A stretch of 64,000 bases of DNA from Perlabentimonas sp964490015. Lineage in GTDB: Bacteria > Bacteroidota > Bacteroidia > Bacteroidales > Tenuifilaceae. The notes under the pieces are model-generated. The model did not search any database and was not told where the DNA came from. It saw nothing but the letters and a program-made list of their open reading frames with translations. The DNA is taken from contig CAZBBA010000013.1 in the NCBI GenBank assembly GCA_964490015.1, forward strand, positions 1 through 64,000, in the 5' to 3' direction. Every line of letters starts with the position of its first letter. The first letter of the stretch is position 1. A program made the translations under genes and the position numbers. Shown here one piece after another: positions 26,431-36,000 of the stretch.

Positions 26431-28794
26431 CTAGAATTTAATTGACCACGATACAGAAGGAATCAACTGGAATAGGCTAAGCTGTTTAAGCTTGTTTTGG
26501 TACACATACTGATTGGTGCTGGGATCCCATTCGCTTTCGCTGCGTACAAAGTAAATGAACGGATTTCGACGGTTATACATGTTGTAAATGCTGAATTCCC
26601 AGGTTCGCTCATAGTAGCTCATCTTTTTGTGAAATTGGACTCCTAGGTCTAGCCTATGGTATGATGCCATTCGGAAGCTGTTTTTCTCGCCATAATCCTG
26701 AATGGTTTCTGTCCAAACCCAGCCTGTTCGGGTTCCGGGCTCATGTTCCTCAACTGGATAGGTGGCCAGTGGAAGGGTGATGGCATTTCCGGTTCCATAT
26801 ACCCATGTCCCCGACAGGGTAATTCCCTTATTAAGTTCATAGATGCCCACAACCGATATGTCGTGCCTGCGGTCGTACTTTGCCCAGTAGGCTTTTCCCA
26901 TGTTAATTTCGTCGAACTGTAGTTGAGTCCACGACAGAGTGTAGCCCAACCACCCTGAAAATCTTCCTGATTTTCTATGCGCAAGGAATTCCATTCCGTA
27001 CGACCATCCAATACCGCTGGTGATGTTGTCCTCCCATTTTATCTGCGTTGCGTCGGTTGGGTCGTCGAGCATTAGGAAACTAGCCCCCTCGCGGTAGGTA
27101 ATCACATTTTTCGACTCCTTATAGTAGCCTTCCAGCGACACCGTTGTGGCCAGCGAGTTGAGATCCTTTGCCAAGCCAACCGCTGCCTGCCAGCATTTTT
27201 GGGCTGGCGCATCCTTGGTGGCGGGTACCCATAAGTCGGTGGGTAGTCCAATGCCAGTGCTGGTGAGCAGATGAATATACTGGTTCATATGGGCATACGA
27301 AGCCTTGGCGGATAGTGTTTTTGATAGGTAGTAGCTACCCGATATGCGAGGTTCAAAGCCGTAATTGCTAACCCTATCGTGGTAATGGTGCGAAAGTCGA
27401 ACGCCTGCATTTACTATTCCCTTGCCCAGAATGCGAATCTCATCCTCGAGGTAGATCCCCGATTCCTGAGTATTTATGGTATTAACCTCACTGACAAACT
27501 CATTTAGGTGATTGTCTTCTATAACCACAGCACTGGGATTAAAACTATGCCAGATGGAGCTAAATCCAAAGCGGAGGGTATGCGCATGGTGGGGTATCCA
27601 TGTAAAATCGTACTTGCCACCAAAATCTCTAATTCCCGATCGGTAAGTTAACTCATATCCCTGATTCTGGTAGTTCTCGAGTGAGTATATTTTCAACCTA
27701 TAGTTGCTGAAAACAACAGAAAGGTTGGAGAATAGGTTGTGGCTAAGTATGCTGTTCCAGCGGACTGTTGATGTGGCGTTATCCCAAAACATGCCAGCTT
27801 CAAATGTATTACCAGAGTATTTTTCTCGACCAAAAAACTTGTCCTTGCCAAAGTATCCACTCAGGAATATCCTATTCCTTGAATTGATCTCCCAGTTGGC
27901 TTTGGCCGTCAAATCGTAAAAGAAAAGGCCAAATTTTATGTCCTCGGGCATAAATGGTCGGGCTAGTATATCGTAGTAAGTTCTCCTTCCCGATACTAGA
28001 AACGAGGCCTTGTCCTTAACAATAGGGCCTTCAAGAACAAGACGAGATGATAGCACACCAATGCCCGCTTCACCCGAAATCTTCTCCTTATTGCCATCCT
28101 TCATTACTATTTCGAGCACCGACGATAGCCTGCCTCCATGTCGGGCAGGAAATCCACCCTTGGTTAGTTCCAGACTCTTAATGGCATCGCCATTGAAGAG
28201 CGAGAAAAATCCGAATAGATGGTAGGCGTTGTATACCGTGGCATCGTCGAGGATTATTAGGTTTTGATCGGGACCACCTCCGCGAACATAGAGTCCGCTG
28301 GTTCCCTCGCTGCCCTTTTGAACACCCGGCATAAGCTGAATTACTTTTAGCGCATCCTTCTCGCCAAGGAGCGCTGGTATGGATTTTACCTGTTGAACAG
28401 GTATTTCCATTACACTCATTTGTGAGCTGCGACTTGATTGTTTGGGTAGCTCACCCCGAATTTCTACTCCTTCTATCTCAATGCTTGAATCCAAATCAAC
28501 ATCAAGCGGAATGTTTTTATCAAGCTTTAGGTTGAAACTTCTTGGCTGATAGCCAACAAAAGAGAAGACTACCTCATATTCCCCCACAGGAAGTGTTAAG
28601 GAGTAAAATCCGTAGCTGTTTGTGGTTGTTCCCAACGTGGTGCCTGGGATGTAGATGTTTACTCCCGGAAGGGATTCGCGACTGCCCTTTTCGTAAACGA
28701 ATCCGCTAACAGCAAAACGCGATTGAGCGTGAACCGCCATGGACATTAGGGTGAATGCCAGTAGCAGTTGCACATAGGCAAATGGTTTTTGCAT
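26431..28794 (-). CDS. TonB-dependent receptor with carboxypeptidase-regulatory domain
   Basis: A 787-aa outer membrane transporter. The signal peptide ends AVHA|Q. A CarboxypepD_reg-like domain (about 27-110) is followed by the plug (about 115-235, with LYVRGGGPDQNLIILDDATVYN) and a 22-stranded barrel to the C-terminal SIKF. It imports a ligand using TonB energy. The substrate is not predictable, and no TonB or degradative enzyme is adjacent. It is co-transcribed with the DUF4249 lipoprotein gene. CAAAGTTA at 28861-28868 is a possible -7 box. Confidence 0.93.
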   Translation of the reverse strand: MQKPFAYVQLLLAFTLMSMAVHAQSRFAVSGFVYEKGSRESLPGVNIYIPGTTLGTTTNSYGFYSLTLPVGEYEVVFSFVGYQPRSFNLKLDKNIPLDVDLDSSIEIEGVEIRGELPKQSSRSSQMSVMEIPVQQVKSIPALLGEKDALKVIQLMPGVQKGSEGTSGLYVRGGGPDQNLIILDDATVYNAYHLFGFFSLFNGDAIKSLELTKGGFPARHGGRLSSVLEIVMKDGNKEKISGEAGIGVLSSRLVLEGPIVKDKASFLVSGRRTYYDILARPFMPEDIKFGLFFYDLTAKANWEINSRNRIFLSGYFGKDKFFGREKYSGNTFEAGMFWDNATSTVRWNSILSHNLFSNLSVVFSNYRLKIYSLENYQNQGYELTYRSGIRDFGGKYDFTWIPHHAHTLRFGFSSIWHSFNPSAVVIEDNHLNEFVSEVNTINTQESGIYLEDEIRILGKGIVNAGVRLSHHYHDRVSNYGFEPRISGSYYLSKTLSAKASYAHMNQYIHLLTSTGIGLPTDLWVPATKDAPAQKCWQAAVGLAKDLNSLATTVSLEGYYKESKNVITYREGASFLMLDDPTDATQIKWEDNITSGIGWSYGMEFLAHRKSGRFSGWLGYTLSWTQLQFDEINMGKAYWAKYDRRHDISVVGIYELNKGITLSGTWVYGTGNAITLPLATYPVEEHEPGTRTGWVWTETIQDYGEKNSFRMASYHRLDLGVQFHKKMSYYERTWEFSIYNMYNRRNPFIYFVRSESEWDPSTNQYVYQNKLKQLSLFQLIPSVSWSIKF

Positions 28795-28997
28795 AGGTTA
28801 TTTTGGGTGTAGACTATTAATCTTTTGTTGCTTGAAAACCAGGAAACAGCAGCCAGTCAGCAAAGTTAAATGGTGATATTTGCAACCGAAAACCATGTGT
28901 TTTCCTATCAAAATTTATGCCATGAAGAGCCCCCTTAACTATTCGAAACAATTATGTACTTTAGTTGTTCTTTGGGATAGTATAATAAACTCTTGTG

Positions 28998-29333
28998 ATG
29001 ACTATTGGCGATACTGTTGACCCTAAGGGTTGGTTTGAATTTGTAAATGTTAACGATGCAGTCCTGTTATATCTGCATAACGATAAGTGCGGGGTTTGTA
29101 ATACTTTACATCCTAAGGTTATTTCGTTGGTTGACGAAAAGTTTCCCAAGATTACACTAGTAAACTTCGATGCTGAATTGAACCGTGAGCTGGCTGCTCA
29201 AATCAGAATGATGAGCATTCCCGGAATAATTCTATATATGGGGGGCAAGGAGGTGTTTAGGGCCAATGGTATGGTAAGCATGTCGGATCTAGAGAGTATG
29301 ATTGCTCGCCCCTATAATATCATGTTCGAATAG
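28998..29333 (+). CDS. Thioredoxin-like protein
   Basis: A 111-aa cytoplasmic thioredoxin-fold protein without signal peptide. The active site is C31-G-V-C34 in place of the usual CGPC, and the cis-Pro loop reads MSIPGII. The ATG at 28998 directly follows an in-frame GTG, and I take the ATG. It is probably a disulfide reductase or adaptor; thioredoxins with this site are common in Bacteroidota. The gene stands alone and diverges from the TonB receptor gene. Confidence 0.82.
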   Translation: MTIGDTVDPKGWFEFVNVNDAVLLYLHNDKCGVCNTLHPKVISLVDEKFPKITLVNFDAELNRELAAQIRMMSIPGIILYMGGKEVFRANGMVSMSDLESMIARPYNIMFE

Positions 29334-29471
29334 GAATCTAAACTGCCTCAAGCAACCAATAGTCAGGCTGTTGATAAGTTTTTCATAACTTGAACGCCCG
29401 TTGCACAACCCCTGTGCTTGACCGATTACTCTTTTTCATACATTTAGACACTTTACCAAACCTTAACCAGT

Positions 29472-30836
29472 ATGAAAATGAAGAACATCCTACACAAGTT
29501 TTTGTTTTTTGCCGCCATAGCAGCAATGGTTACATTCTCCTCGTGCGAAAAGGATCACCTTATCGACGAAGAGATTCAGGAGCAATTTTCTGAAGACATA
29601 GGTATTCAAAAAAATGCCATTAGTATTCAGGAAACTTTTGAGTCAGGTTCAAAAACCTCCTATGCGGCTGGAAGTGTATCCTTATCAACGGGGTCGTGGT
29701 ACATGACCGATGCGCTAATTGGAACACTATCAAATGATCGTAAGATTGGAACCAAATCGGTTAGGATAGTAAACAGTGGTAAATTAACCATGCAGTTCAA
29801 CGTTAGTAATGGAGCGTCGACAGTGGAGGTTTACCATGGAAAATTTGGCACCGATGGAAATAGCTCTTGGGAACTCTATAAATCGACAAATAGTGGTAGC
29901 ACGTGGACAAAAGTAGGCTCAACCATTACCACTTCTTCCACCACTTTGGCAAAGGTAACCTTTACCGTTAACCAGTCTGGTACGGTACGCTTCGAAATCC
30001 GCAAAGTTTCGGGGGGCTCTGCCCGTATCAACATCGATAACTTTACTATCAACGATTATGCTGTACCGCTTCCTACCCGTGACAATAACATGGCTATGGG
30101 GAACCCATCTGGGGCAACAACCAGCACATCGTATCCTAATAACTACCTGATGAATAAGACCCAGTATTCGCTCTCGTATAACGATAGCAAGAAAACTTGC
30201 AACTGGGTTTCGTGGCATTTGAGTACTGCTTGGATTGGATCTACACCACGTCAGGATAACTTTTCGGCAGATAATTCATTGCCCTCATCTTGGGTAAGGG
30301 TTGTAACTTCGGACTACACTGGTTCTGGTTTTGATCGCGGCCACATGTGCCCCAGTGCCGATAGAACAGGGTCTGTTGCCGATAACTCTGCTACCTTCTT
30401 AATGACCAATATTATTCCCCAATCCCCAAACAATAACCAGATTACCTGGGCTGCCCTTGAAAACTACTGCCGTAAGTTAATTGATCAAGGGAATGAACTA
30501 TACATTATCTCTGGACCTTGGGGGCAAGGAGGTACCGGATCGGCAGGGGCAAAAACCACCATTTCGACCAAGAATATTGTGGTTCCCTCGCACACCTGGA
30601 AGGTAATAGTTGTACTGCCAGTGGGGAGTAACGATGTGTCAAGGGTAACAACATCAACCCGAGTTATTGCAGTTTGGATGCCTAATAATCAAACTGTAAA
30701 TAATTACACCTGGGGCTACTACCGCACAACGGTCGACTACATCGAGAGTCAAACGGGTTACGATTTTCTGTCGGCAGTGTCATCATCAATTCAAAGCACT
30801 ATTGAGTCGAAAGTTGACAATGGCCCAACCAGTTAA
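29472..30836 (+). CDS. Lipoprotein DNA/RNA non-specific endonuclease
   Basis: A 454-aa surface or periplasmic nuclease. The lipobox is FSSC (Cys25). A beta-sandwich domain (about 50-195) resembles a carbohydrate- or ligand-binding module. The NUC1 domain (about 205-440) carries the catalytic DRGH (288-291, His291) and the metal-binding Asn in the NIIPQSPNNNQ segment. Such enzymes cut DNA and RNA without sequence preference, and here probably serve nucleotide scavenging or biofilm DNA degradation. It is monocistronic, with a clear terminator. Confidence 0.92.
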   Translation: MKMKNILHKFLFFAAIAAMVTFSSCEKDHLIDEEIQEQFSEDIGIQKNAISIQETFESGSKTSYAAGSVSLSTGSWYMTDALIGTLSNDRKIGTKSVRIVNSGKLTMQFNVSNGASTVEVYHGKFGTDGNSSWELYKSTNSGSTWTKVGSTITTSSTTLAKVTFTVNQSGTVRFEIRKVSGGSARINIDNFTINDYAVPLPTRDNNMAMGNPSGATTSTSYPNNYLMNKTQYSLSYNDSKKTCNWVSWHLSTAWIGSTPRQDNFSADNSLPSSWVRVVTSDYTGSGFDRGHMCPSADRTGSVADNSATFLMTNIIPQSPNNNQITWAALENYCRKLIDQGNELYIISGPWGQGGTGSAGAKTTISTKNIVVPSHTWKVIVVLPVGSNDVSRVTTSTRVIAVWMPNNQTVNNYTWGYYRTTVDYIESQTGYDFLSAVSSSIQSTIESKVDNGPTS

Positions 30837-30857
30837 CCTTTTGAAATAGGTAAAACA

Positions 30858-30889
30858 AAAACCCTTCTGTTTGGTAGAAGGGTTTTTTT
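30858..30889 (+). terminator. Rho-independent terminator of the nuclease gene
   Basis: ACCCTTCT pairs with AGAAGGGT around a 7-nt loop, flanked by AAA on the left and a run of seven T on the right. It is a textbook intrinsic terminator 25 bp past the stop. Confidence 0.9.
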
Positions 30890-30906
30890 ATTGTTTGTTG
30901 GTTCTG

Positions 30907-31986
30907 TTACAATAGTTTTACCTCAAATAGCTTTGGCCAGTTTTTCCCGGTTACAAATAATCGTCTGTTCTCCTTGTCCCAGGCTATGCCGTTGAAAACA
31001 TCAATATTGCTGTGCCTGTCGGCTGGGGAAAGTATGCCGGAGAAATCAACCTCGGCCTCTACCATTCCAGTTTGAGGGTCGATAATTACAATTTTATTGG
31101 AAAGGTAGATGTTTGCGTAAATCTTACCATCGATATGCTCCAGCTCATTTAGTTGGTTTACTGGGCCTTGATCGTTGTAAACCTCAATCCTTTTAATCTC
31201 GCTAAACGATTTGGGCTCGAGGTAGTAGAGGATATTTGAACCATCGCTCATCACCAGTTTATCGCCTACGGTGGTTAAACCCCATCCCTGGGTTGGGTAA
31301 TCAAAAGTTCTAATCAGGTTAAAAGTGGTGGGGTCGTAAACAAAGCCTTTTCGCGAGGTCCATGTTATTTGATAAATCTCGTTGTTTATAATGGTTGCCC
31401 CCTCGCCAAAGTACTGACGCTCCATGTTAATGCTTTGCAATACTTTGCCTGTTTTAATATCTACTCTGCGCAGGGTCGACGATCCTTTTTGTCCAGTGCT
31501 TTCAATAAGATGCCCATTAAAGTAGAATAGGCCTTGGGTGTAGGCATTAATGTCGTGAGGGTAGGTGTTAATCACTTTATATTTCAGCTGCTTTGGAGGC
31601 TTGTTTGCCTTAATCCTTATTCCCACTGATGCTGTTTGCCGCTCACCATTGAGCCACGCGGTGGCTCTGATCTGGCGTGTGCCAAGAACCAACGATTCGG
31701 TGCTGAGGTTATGAGTAAGACCCTCCATTGCGCCAATACGAGTATTGTCGACAAAAAGAATTATGGAATCGGCCGAAATGGAATCGGTAACCTGTTTTAG
31801 GCTAATTTCAATTGGTTCGCCAAGAGCGATAAGGCTTCCGTTGGTTGGCCCCGTTATCCTTACAACCTGCAAGGGGGCTTTGGTTTGGGGCTGCGAAGTT
31901 TTACGTTCGGGCGATTTTGCTCCATTACACCCAAAAAAGGCGACCAGAATTAGTGCGATAAAGGCGCGGGAATAATTGTGATTCAT
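30907..31986 (-). CDS. Lipoprotein glutaminyl-peptide cyclotransferase
   Basis: A 359-aa lipoprotein (lipobox FFGC, Cys20). A short N-terminal Ig-like segment (about 40-130) is followed by a beta-propeller domain of the plant-type glutaminyl cyclase family (PF05096), recognisable from HDINAYTQGLFYFNG, GQKGSSTLRRVD and the NELEHIDGKIYAN repeats. The enzyme converts N-terminal Gln to pyroglutamate. In Bacteroidota many exported proteins start with Gln after signal peptidase cleavage, so this protein would act on them outside the inner membrane. It is transcribed with the upstream HAD gene, 2 bp apart. Confidence 0.9.
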   Translation of the reverse strand: MNHNYSRAFIALILVAFFGCNGAKSPERKTSQPQTKAPLQVVRITGPTNGSLIALGEPIEISLKQVTDSISADSIILFVDNTRIGAMEGLTHNLSTESLVLGTRQIRATAWLNGERQTASVGIRIKANKPPKQLKYKVINTYPHDINAYTQGLFYFNGHLIESTGQKGSSTLRRVDIKTGKVLQSINMERQYFGEGATIINNEIYQITWTSRKGFVYDPTTFNLIRTFDYPTQGWGLTTVGDKLVMSDGSNILYYLEPKSFSEIKRIEVYNDQGPVNQLNELEHIDGKIYANIYLSNKIVIIDPQTGMVEAEVDFSGILSPADRHSNIDVFNGIAWDKENRRLFVTGKNWPKLFEVKLL

Positions 31987-31988
31987 AT

Positions 31989-32417
31989 TTATGAGATTTT
32001 AAACCTTAGCCATCTTCTCCAGCGTTGCTTTTGCTGTAACTTTTTTACTGCTATTCTCTCCATTTCAACAATTTGCTCTTCGGGGAAAAATTCCTGCCAA
32101 ACTTTGCTCCAGCCAATAAATCCGCCAATGTTTCTATCGTCGATAAAGATATCGGCCTCAATTTTTCGGGAGGTTTCGCTGTCGAATTTTTCCTCGGGGT
32201 AGTTGGCGTTAACGGCGTAAAAATCAATGCCGTTCTCGCGGCAAAAGTCTACTGCTTCCTCCAACTCTTTTCCCTGCCGAACAGACCAAAGAATTAGGAT
32301 AAAACCCTGTTGCTGTAATGCTTTAAGCGTTTCGAAGGCAAAAAGCATTGGCTTCCCGATGGCTGGGAAACGGTTCTCGACGATTGTCCCGTCAAAATCA
32401 ACAGCAATTTTTAGCAT
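31989..32417 (-). CDS. Small HAD-family hydrolase (BT0820-like)
   Basis: A 142-aa cytoplasmic protein. I start it at 32417, where the DFDGT motif (Asp7/Asp9) begins six residues in. The longer frame to 32450 adds 11 unlikely residues. The catalytic motifs are DFDGTIV, SVRQG and DDRNIGG. This compact type without a cap domain is known as BT0820-like in Bacteroidota, a phosphatase whose natural substrate I do not know. CAAATATA at 32439-32446 is a possible -7 box. Confidence 0.85.
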   Translation of the reverse strand: MLKIAVDFDGTIVENRFPAIGKPMLFAFETLKALQQQGFILILWSVRQGKELEEAVDFCRENGIDFYAVNANYPEEKFDSETSRKIEADIFIDDRNIGGFIGWSKVWQEFFPEEQIVEMERIAVKKLQQKQRWRRWLRFKIS

Positions 32418-32491
32418 GGTTGGGGTGTGATGTTTCTGCAAATATAGCAAATGCTTTTATTATGCTTGTTGATGGATTTATATCAAAAGAG

Positions 32492-32527
32492 AATCCGGCA
32501 AGGTATTCTGCAACACCTTGCCGGATT
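32492..32527 (-). terminator. Terminator hairpin ending cassette 1
   Basis: A 13-bp stem, AATCCGGCAAGGT with ACCTTGCCGGATT, around a 10-nt loop. It lies 10 bp beyond the stop of the small T9SS-domain gene. The T tract on the reverse strand is weak. Confidence 0.7.
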
Positions 32528-32536
32528 TCGGAAATG

Positions 32537-33004
32537 CTACAGCCTAACTACTCTAAAGGTTTTCACCGGAATATTATCCTGGATTACCCTAATAAAGTAA
32601 ACCGCAGGGTTGAACTCCTGAAATGGTATTTGCTCAGGGTTTGTGCTAAAAATCCCCTTTTTAATTAGCTTGCCATTTGTGTTGTAAACCTCGTAATGCA
32701 GGTTTAGAGCCTCCCCATCAACCTTTAGGTTTATGTAGTCGTTAGCTGGGTTTGGGTATGCTGATATTATCAGCTTTATGTCAGGGATCTCTTTAACAGC
32801 TGTTACGCTTAAACGTGTTTGCTGAAACCCCTGAGTTACGATGGTTTCGCCCGATTTTAGAGTGTGGATAGCCACTTCGCCCAGGCTCCAACTTATTGAT
32901 CCAAGGCTGTTGGTGTGAGCGTTTCCACTTGCAACAACAGCCGTCTGCCCATTTACTACGAGGCTTGAGCAAAGAATTGCTAATAATATCATCAATTTAT
33001 GCAT
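32537..33004 (-). CDS. Small secreted protein with T9SS type A sorting domain (cassette 1)
   Basis: A 155-aa secreted protein. The signal peptide ends VNG|Q (about residue 20). A roughly 45-aa N-domain follows, with SISWSLGEVAIHTL and TQGFQQT, then a type A T9SS C-terminal domain (about 75-155) containing the diagnostic YPNPANDYINLKV, GKLIKKG and KTFRVVRL segments. It starts 18 bp after the giant gene stop and is clearly co-transcribed with it. Its paralogue at 38288 has the same layout and context. Because the giant lacks a sorting domain, this protein may provide one in trans; this is inference. Confidence 0.85.
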   Translation of the reverse strand: MHKLMILLAILCSSLVVNGQTAVVASGNAHTNSLGSISWSLGEVAIHTLKSGETIVTQGFQQTRLSVTAVKEIPDIKLIISAYPNPANDYINLKVDGEALNLHYEVYNTNGKLIKKGIFSTNPEQIPFQEFNPAVYFIRVIQDNIPVKTFRVVRL

Positions 33005-33022
33005 AGTTGCGACGATTTGTTT

Positions 33023-36000
33023 TTATTTCACAACTCTTGATACGCGCGTAACGCCCTTTGTTATTGGGGTTAGCGTGACGACAACCGTTTTGTCTTCATC
33101 TACCACAACTTGGCCACCGTTGTAATCGTATTCCAAGTGGTAGGTGTTGAATGAGTAGTATTCCCCTTCGGGCACATTCTCAAAAACAGCCCGCCCCTCA
33201 ATATCTGTGAATCGGGTTTCAGAGTATTCTTGGAATGAAGCCTTAGATCCACCTCCCGTTTTTACCCCAGAGCCAAGGTATATTTGAACACCTTGAATAG
33301 GGATGCTCTCAGGATCCTGAGCAATAAACGTAATGGTGTACATCGGAATCTCCTTTAGAGAAACATTTACGGTTTGGTTTTGACCAAAAACAACAGTTAT
33401 GGTGTCGATGTATTCCCTATAAGGACTTTCGTACACATAAACCGAGAATCTCCATTCTCCAGGGCCAAGTTGAAGGGTTGCCCTACCCATCTCATCGGTT
33501 TCACCACTGCTTTCGTCGTAGGGTTCAGCGATTAGGTTGGCATTAATGTATGCACCGTTTACCGGAGCTCCAAACGGATCTTTTACAACAAAGGTAACCG
33601 ATGATCTTTCCCACATAATAAGGTTAAAGATTTGGTTTTGTAGGCCACCAATTACTTCAAATGTGCCAGTGGTAATTGTGTACTGGGAGTTAAAGGCATC
33701 GATGGAGTAAAACCAAGTGCCGGGCATAAGGCTTGTGGTGGCCAAACCCAATATAGAGGTTTCGAGTGTAAACGGTTCAGAAAAACCATTGTGTATCAAA
33801 ATTTGAGCGTTCGGCATGGGTGTTCCATTCTTATCGGTGACAACAAGTGTAATAGCAACCTCTTCGTATAGCGTTACATTTACCGTTTGGCTAGTAGTAC
33901 CCATGTTTAGAACACCCGAAGTGGTTCCGTTTACCAGATAGTCCCATTTAGCCTCGGGCAAGTAAGCAACTGCAATACCCAGGTTATTGGTTGTAATATT
34001 AACCGGTTCGTAGAAGTTTGTGGTTAGGCTAATGCCGACACCTTTGGCAGGGGCACCACCCTGGTATGTTACCCTAAATGTTGCTTTGGGGTTTTCTGTT
34101 ATAGTTACACTTAATGTCTGCATGGGCTCTGTGGTTACCTCCACTGTTCCGCCTGGATGCTCACCATATCCTTCAGGAACGGTTACGGTGTATGGGTAGT
34201 TCCCCACAGGTAAATAGAAGATTGAATTACCATTGATGTCGGTATTGTTTGGCCCTTGTGCTTCAACTGTTATACTAACTCCCTGAACCGGTTTTCCGTA
34301 TTGGTTTTTCACATTAACCGTGAGCTGTGGGTTGTCGGCTGATGCAAGATTAACAGTTTGGGTTTTAGTTTCCCATACCTCAAAGTTGTCGTCTCGTACT
34401 GCAATGTATCCTGGTGCTTCAACCAAATAGCTGTGGATGCCATTGGGTACTTGGAACACGTGAGTTTCTGATGGCCCGCTAACTATTGGTTCCTTTCCCT
34501 TAAGCGGCCATAATGTAACTATCGCGTTGGCAATTCCCTCTTCGCCCGAATCCATAACTTTTATGGTTAGGGTAGTTGATCCCGCAGTGACAAACTCTCT
34601 TGTTTGACCATATCCAGTAAGTTGATCGGAGTTTGTGGCAAATGCTCTCACTATGTAAGCAAAACCTGGGGCCAGATCGGCCATTTTTAGGACAGGGAAG
34701 GACATCTTATCGTCGGCATACACTACACCTCCCTCGTTGGGTTTTAGGATTTCTACGCCTGCGAGAGTTGGAATTCCCAAGACTTTTAGCTGGTAAACAA
34801 TACCGCTGCTGATAATAGGGACTCCCCCGTTGTCGAGTACATTACCCCCGCCAATTGCACTGGTTTGAGAGGTGCTGCTAATTGAGTTTGTAAAGAGTTT
34901 TGGGGCAATGGCAATATTGGTCGCCACGTAGGTTCCCCCGTCGGAAACAGAGAACAGCTCGGTTTGCGAGAGCTGCTCGTTAAGCCCGGTGACGCTGAAA
35001 CCCCTTGGGAGTGCATTTTTGCTGGTGGAGGGTTTTATGAACACATCGGTTCGTTCAGGAACAACTGTTAGCACATTGTAAATTTCTCCTGCTTTCGAGG
35101 ATGTTCGCCCCGAAACAGCAAAGCCTCCTCGCGTTTTCGAGTCACTTGTCTCCTGAACAAAAACCTCAGTTAAGCCGGGGGTGATCTTAAGAATCTCATC
35201 TCCATCAATAACTCCGGAATTGCCTGATACGGCAAAACCGCCGGAGGATTCACCAACGTAAACTCTTGTGAAATCACTATTCACGTTAAGAATATCAGAA
35301 ACTCCCTTAGATGATGTGCGTCCCGATACGGCAAAACCTCCTCTAGTTTTTGTAGTGGTTTCATCAACATAAACCTGTGTTAACCCAGGGCTCACGGTCA
35401 TTACATCCAGAGTTGATGAGCGCTGGGTTACGGCAAATCCGCTATATGTTTTGTCGGGAGTTCCTTCAACAAATACGCGCGTAAAACTTGGAGTTATTTG
35501 GAGTAGATCAACAGGTTCTTTGGATGTTGTGCGTCCCGATACGGCAAACCCTCCTCGGGTTTTGGTTGTGTTGTCAACGTAAACCTGCGTGAGCGAGGGG
35601 CTAACGGTTAGCACATCATCGCTGTTCGAGCGTTTGGTAATGGCAAATGCGCTGGTTGATTCCTTCGAAATGTCATCAACATAAACCCGAGTTGTCAATG
35701 GGGTGATGTTAAGTAGGTCAAGCGGTTCCTTGGAAGTTGTTCTCCCCGATACAGCAAACCCTCCTCGGGTTTTAGCCGGATTATCAACGTAAACTTGCGT
35801 GAGCGAGGGGCTAACGTTTAGCACATCATCGCTGGTTGAGCGCTTGGTTATGGCGAATCCACTTGTTGCCTTTTCCGTTGTTTCATCTACATAAACCCTG
35901 GTGTAGTCCGATGTTATGTGGAGCAAGTCCATGGGTTCCTTTGATGTTGTGCGACCCGAAACGGCGAAACCTCCTCGGGTTTTGGTGGTGTTTTCATCCA

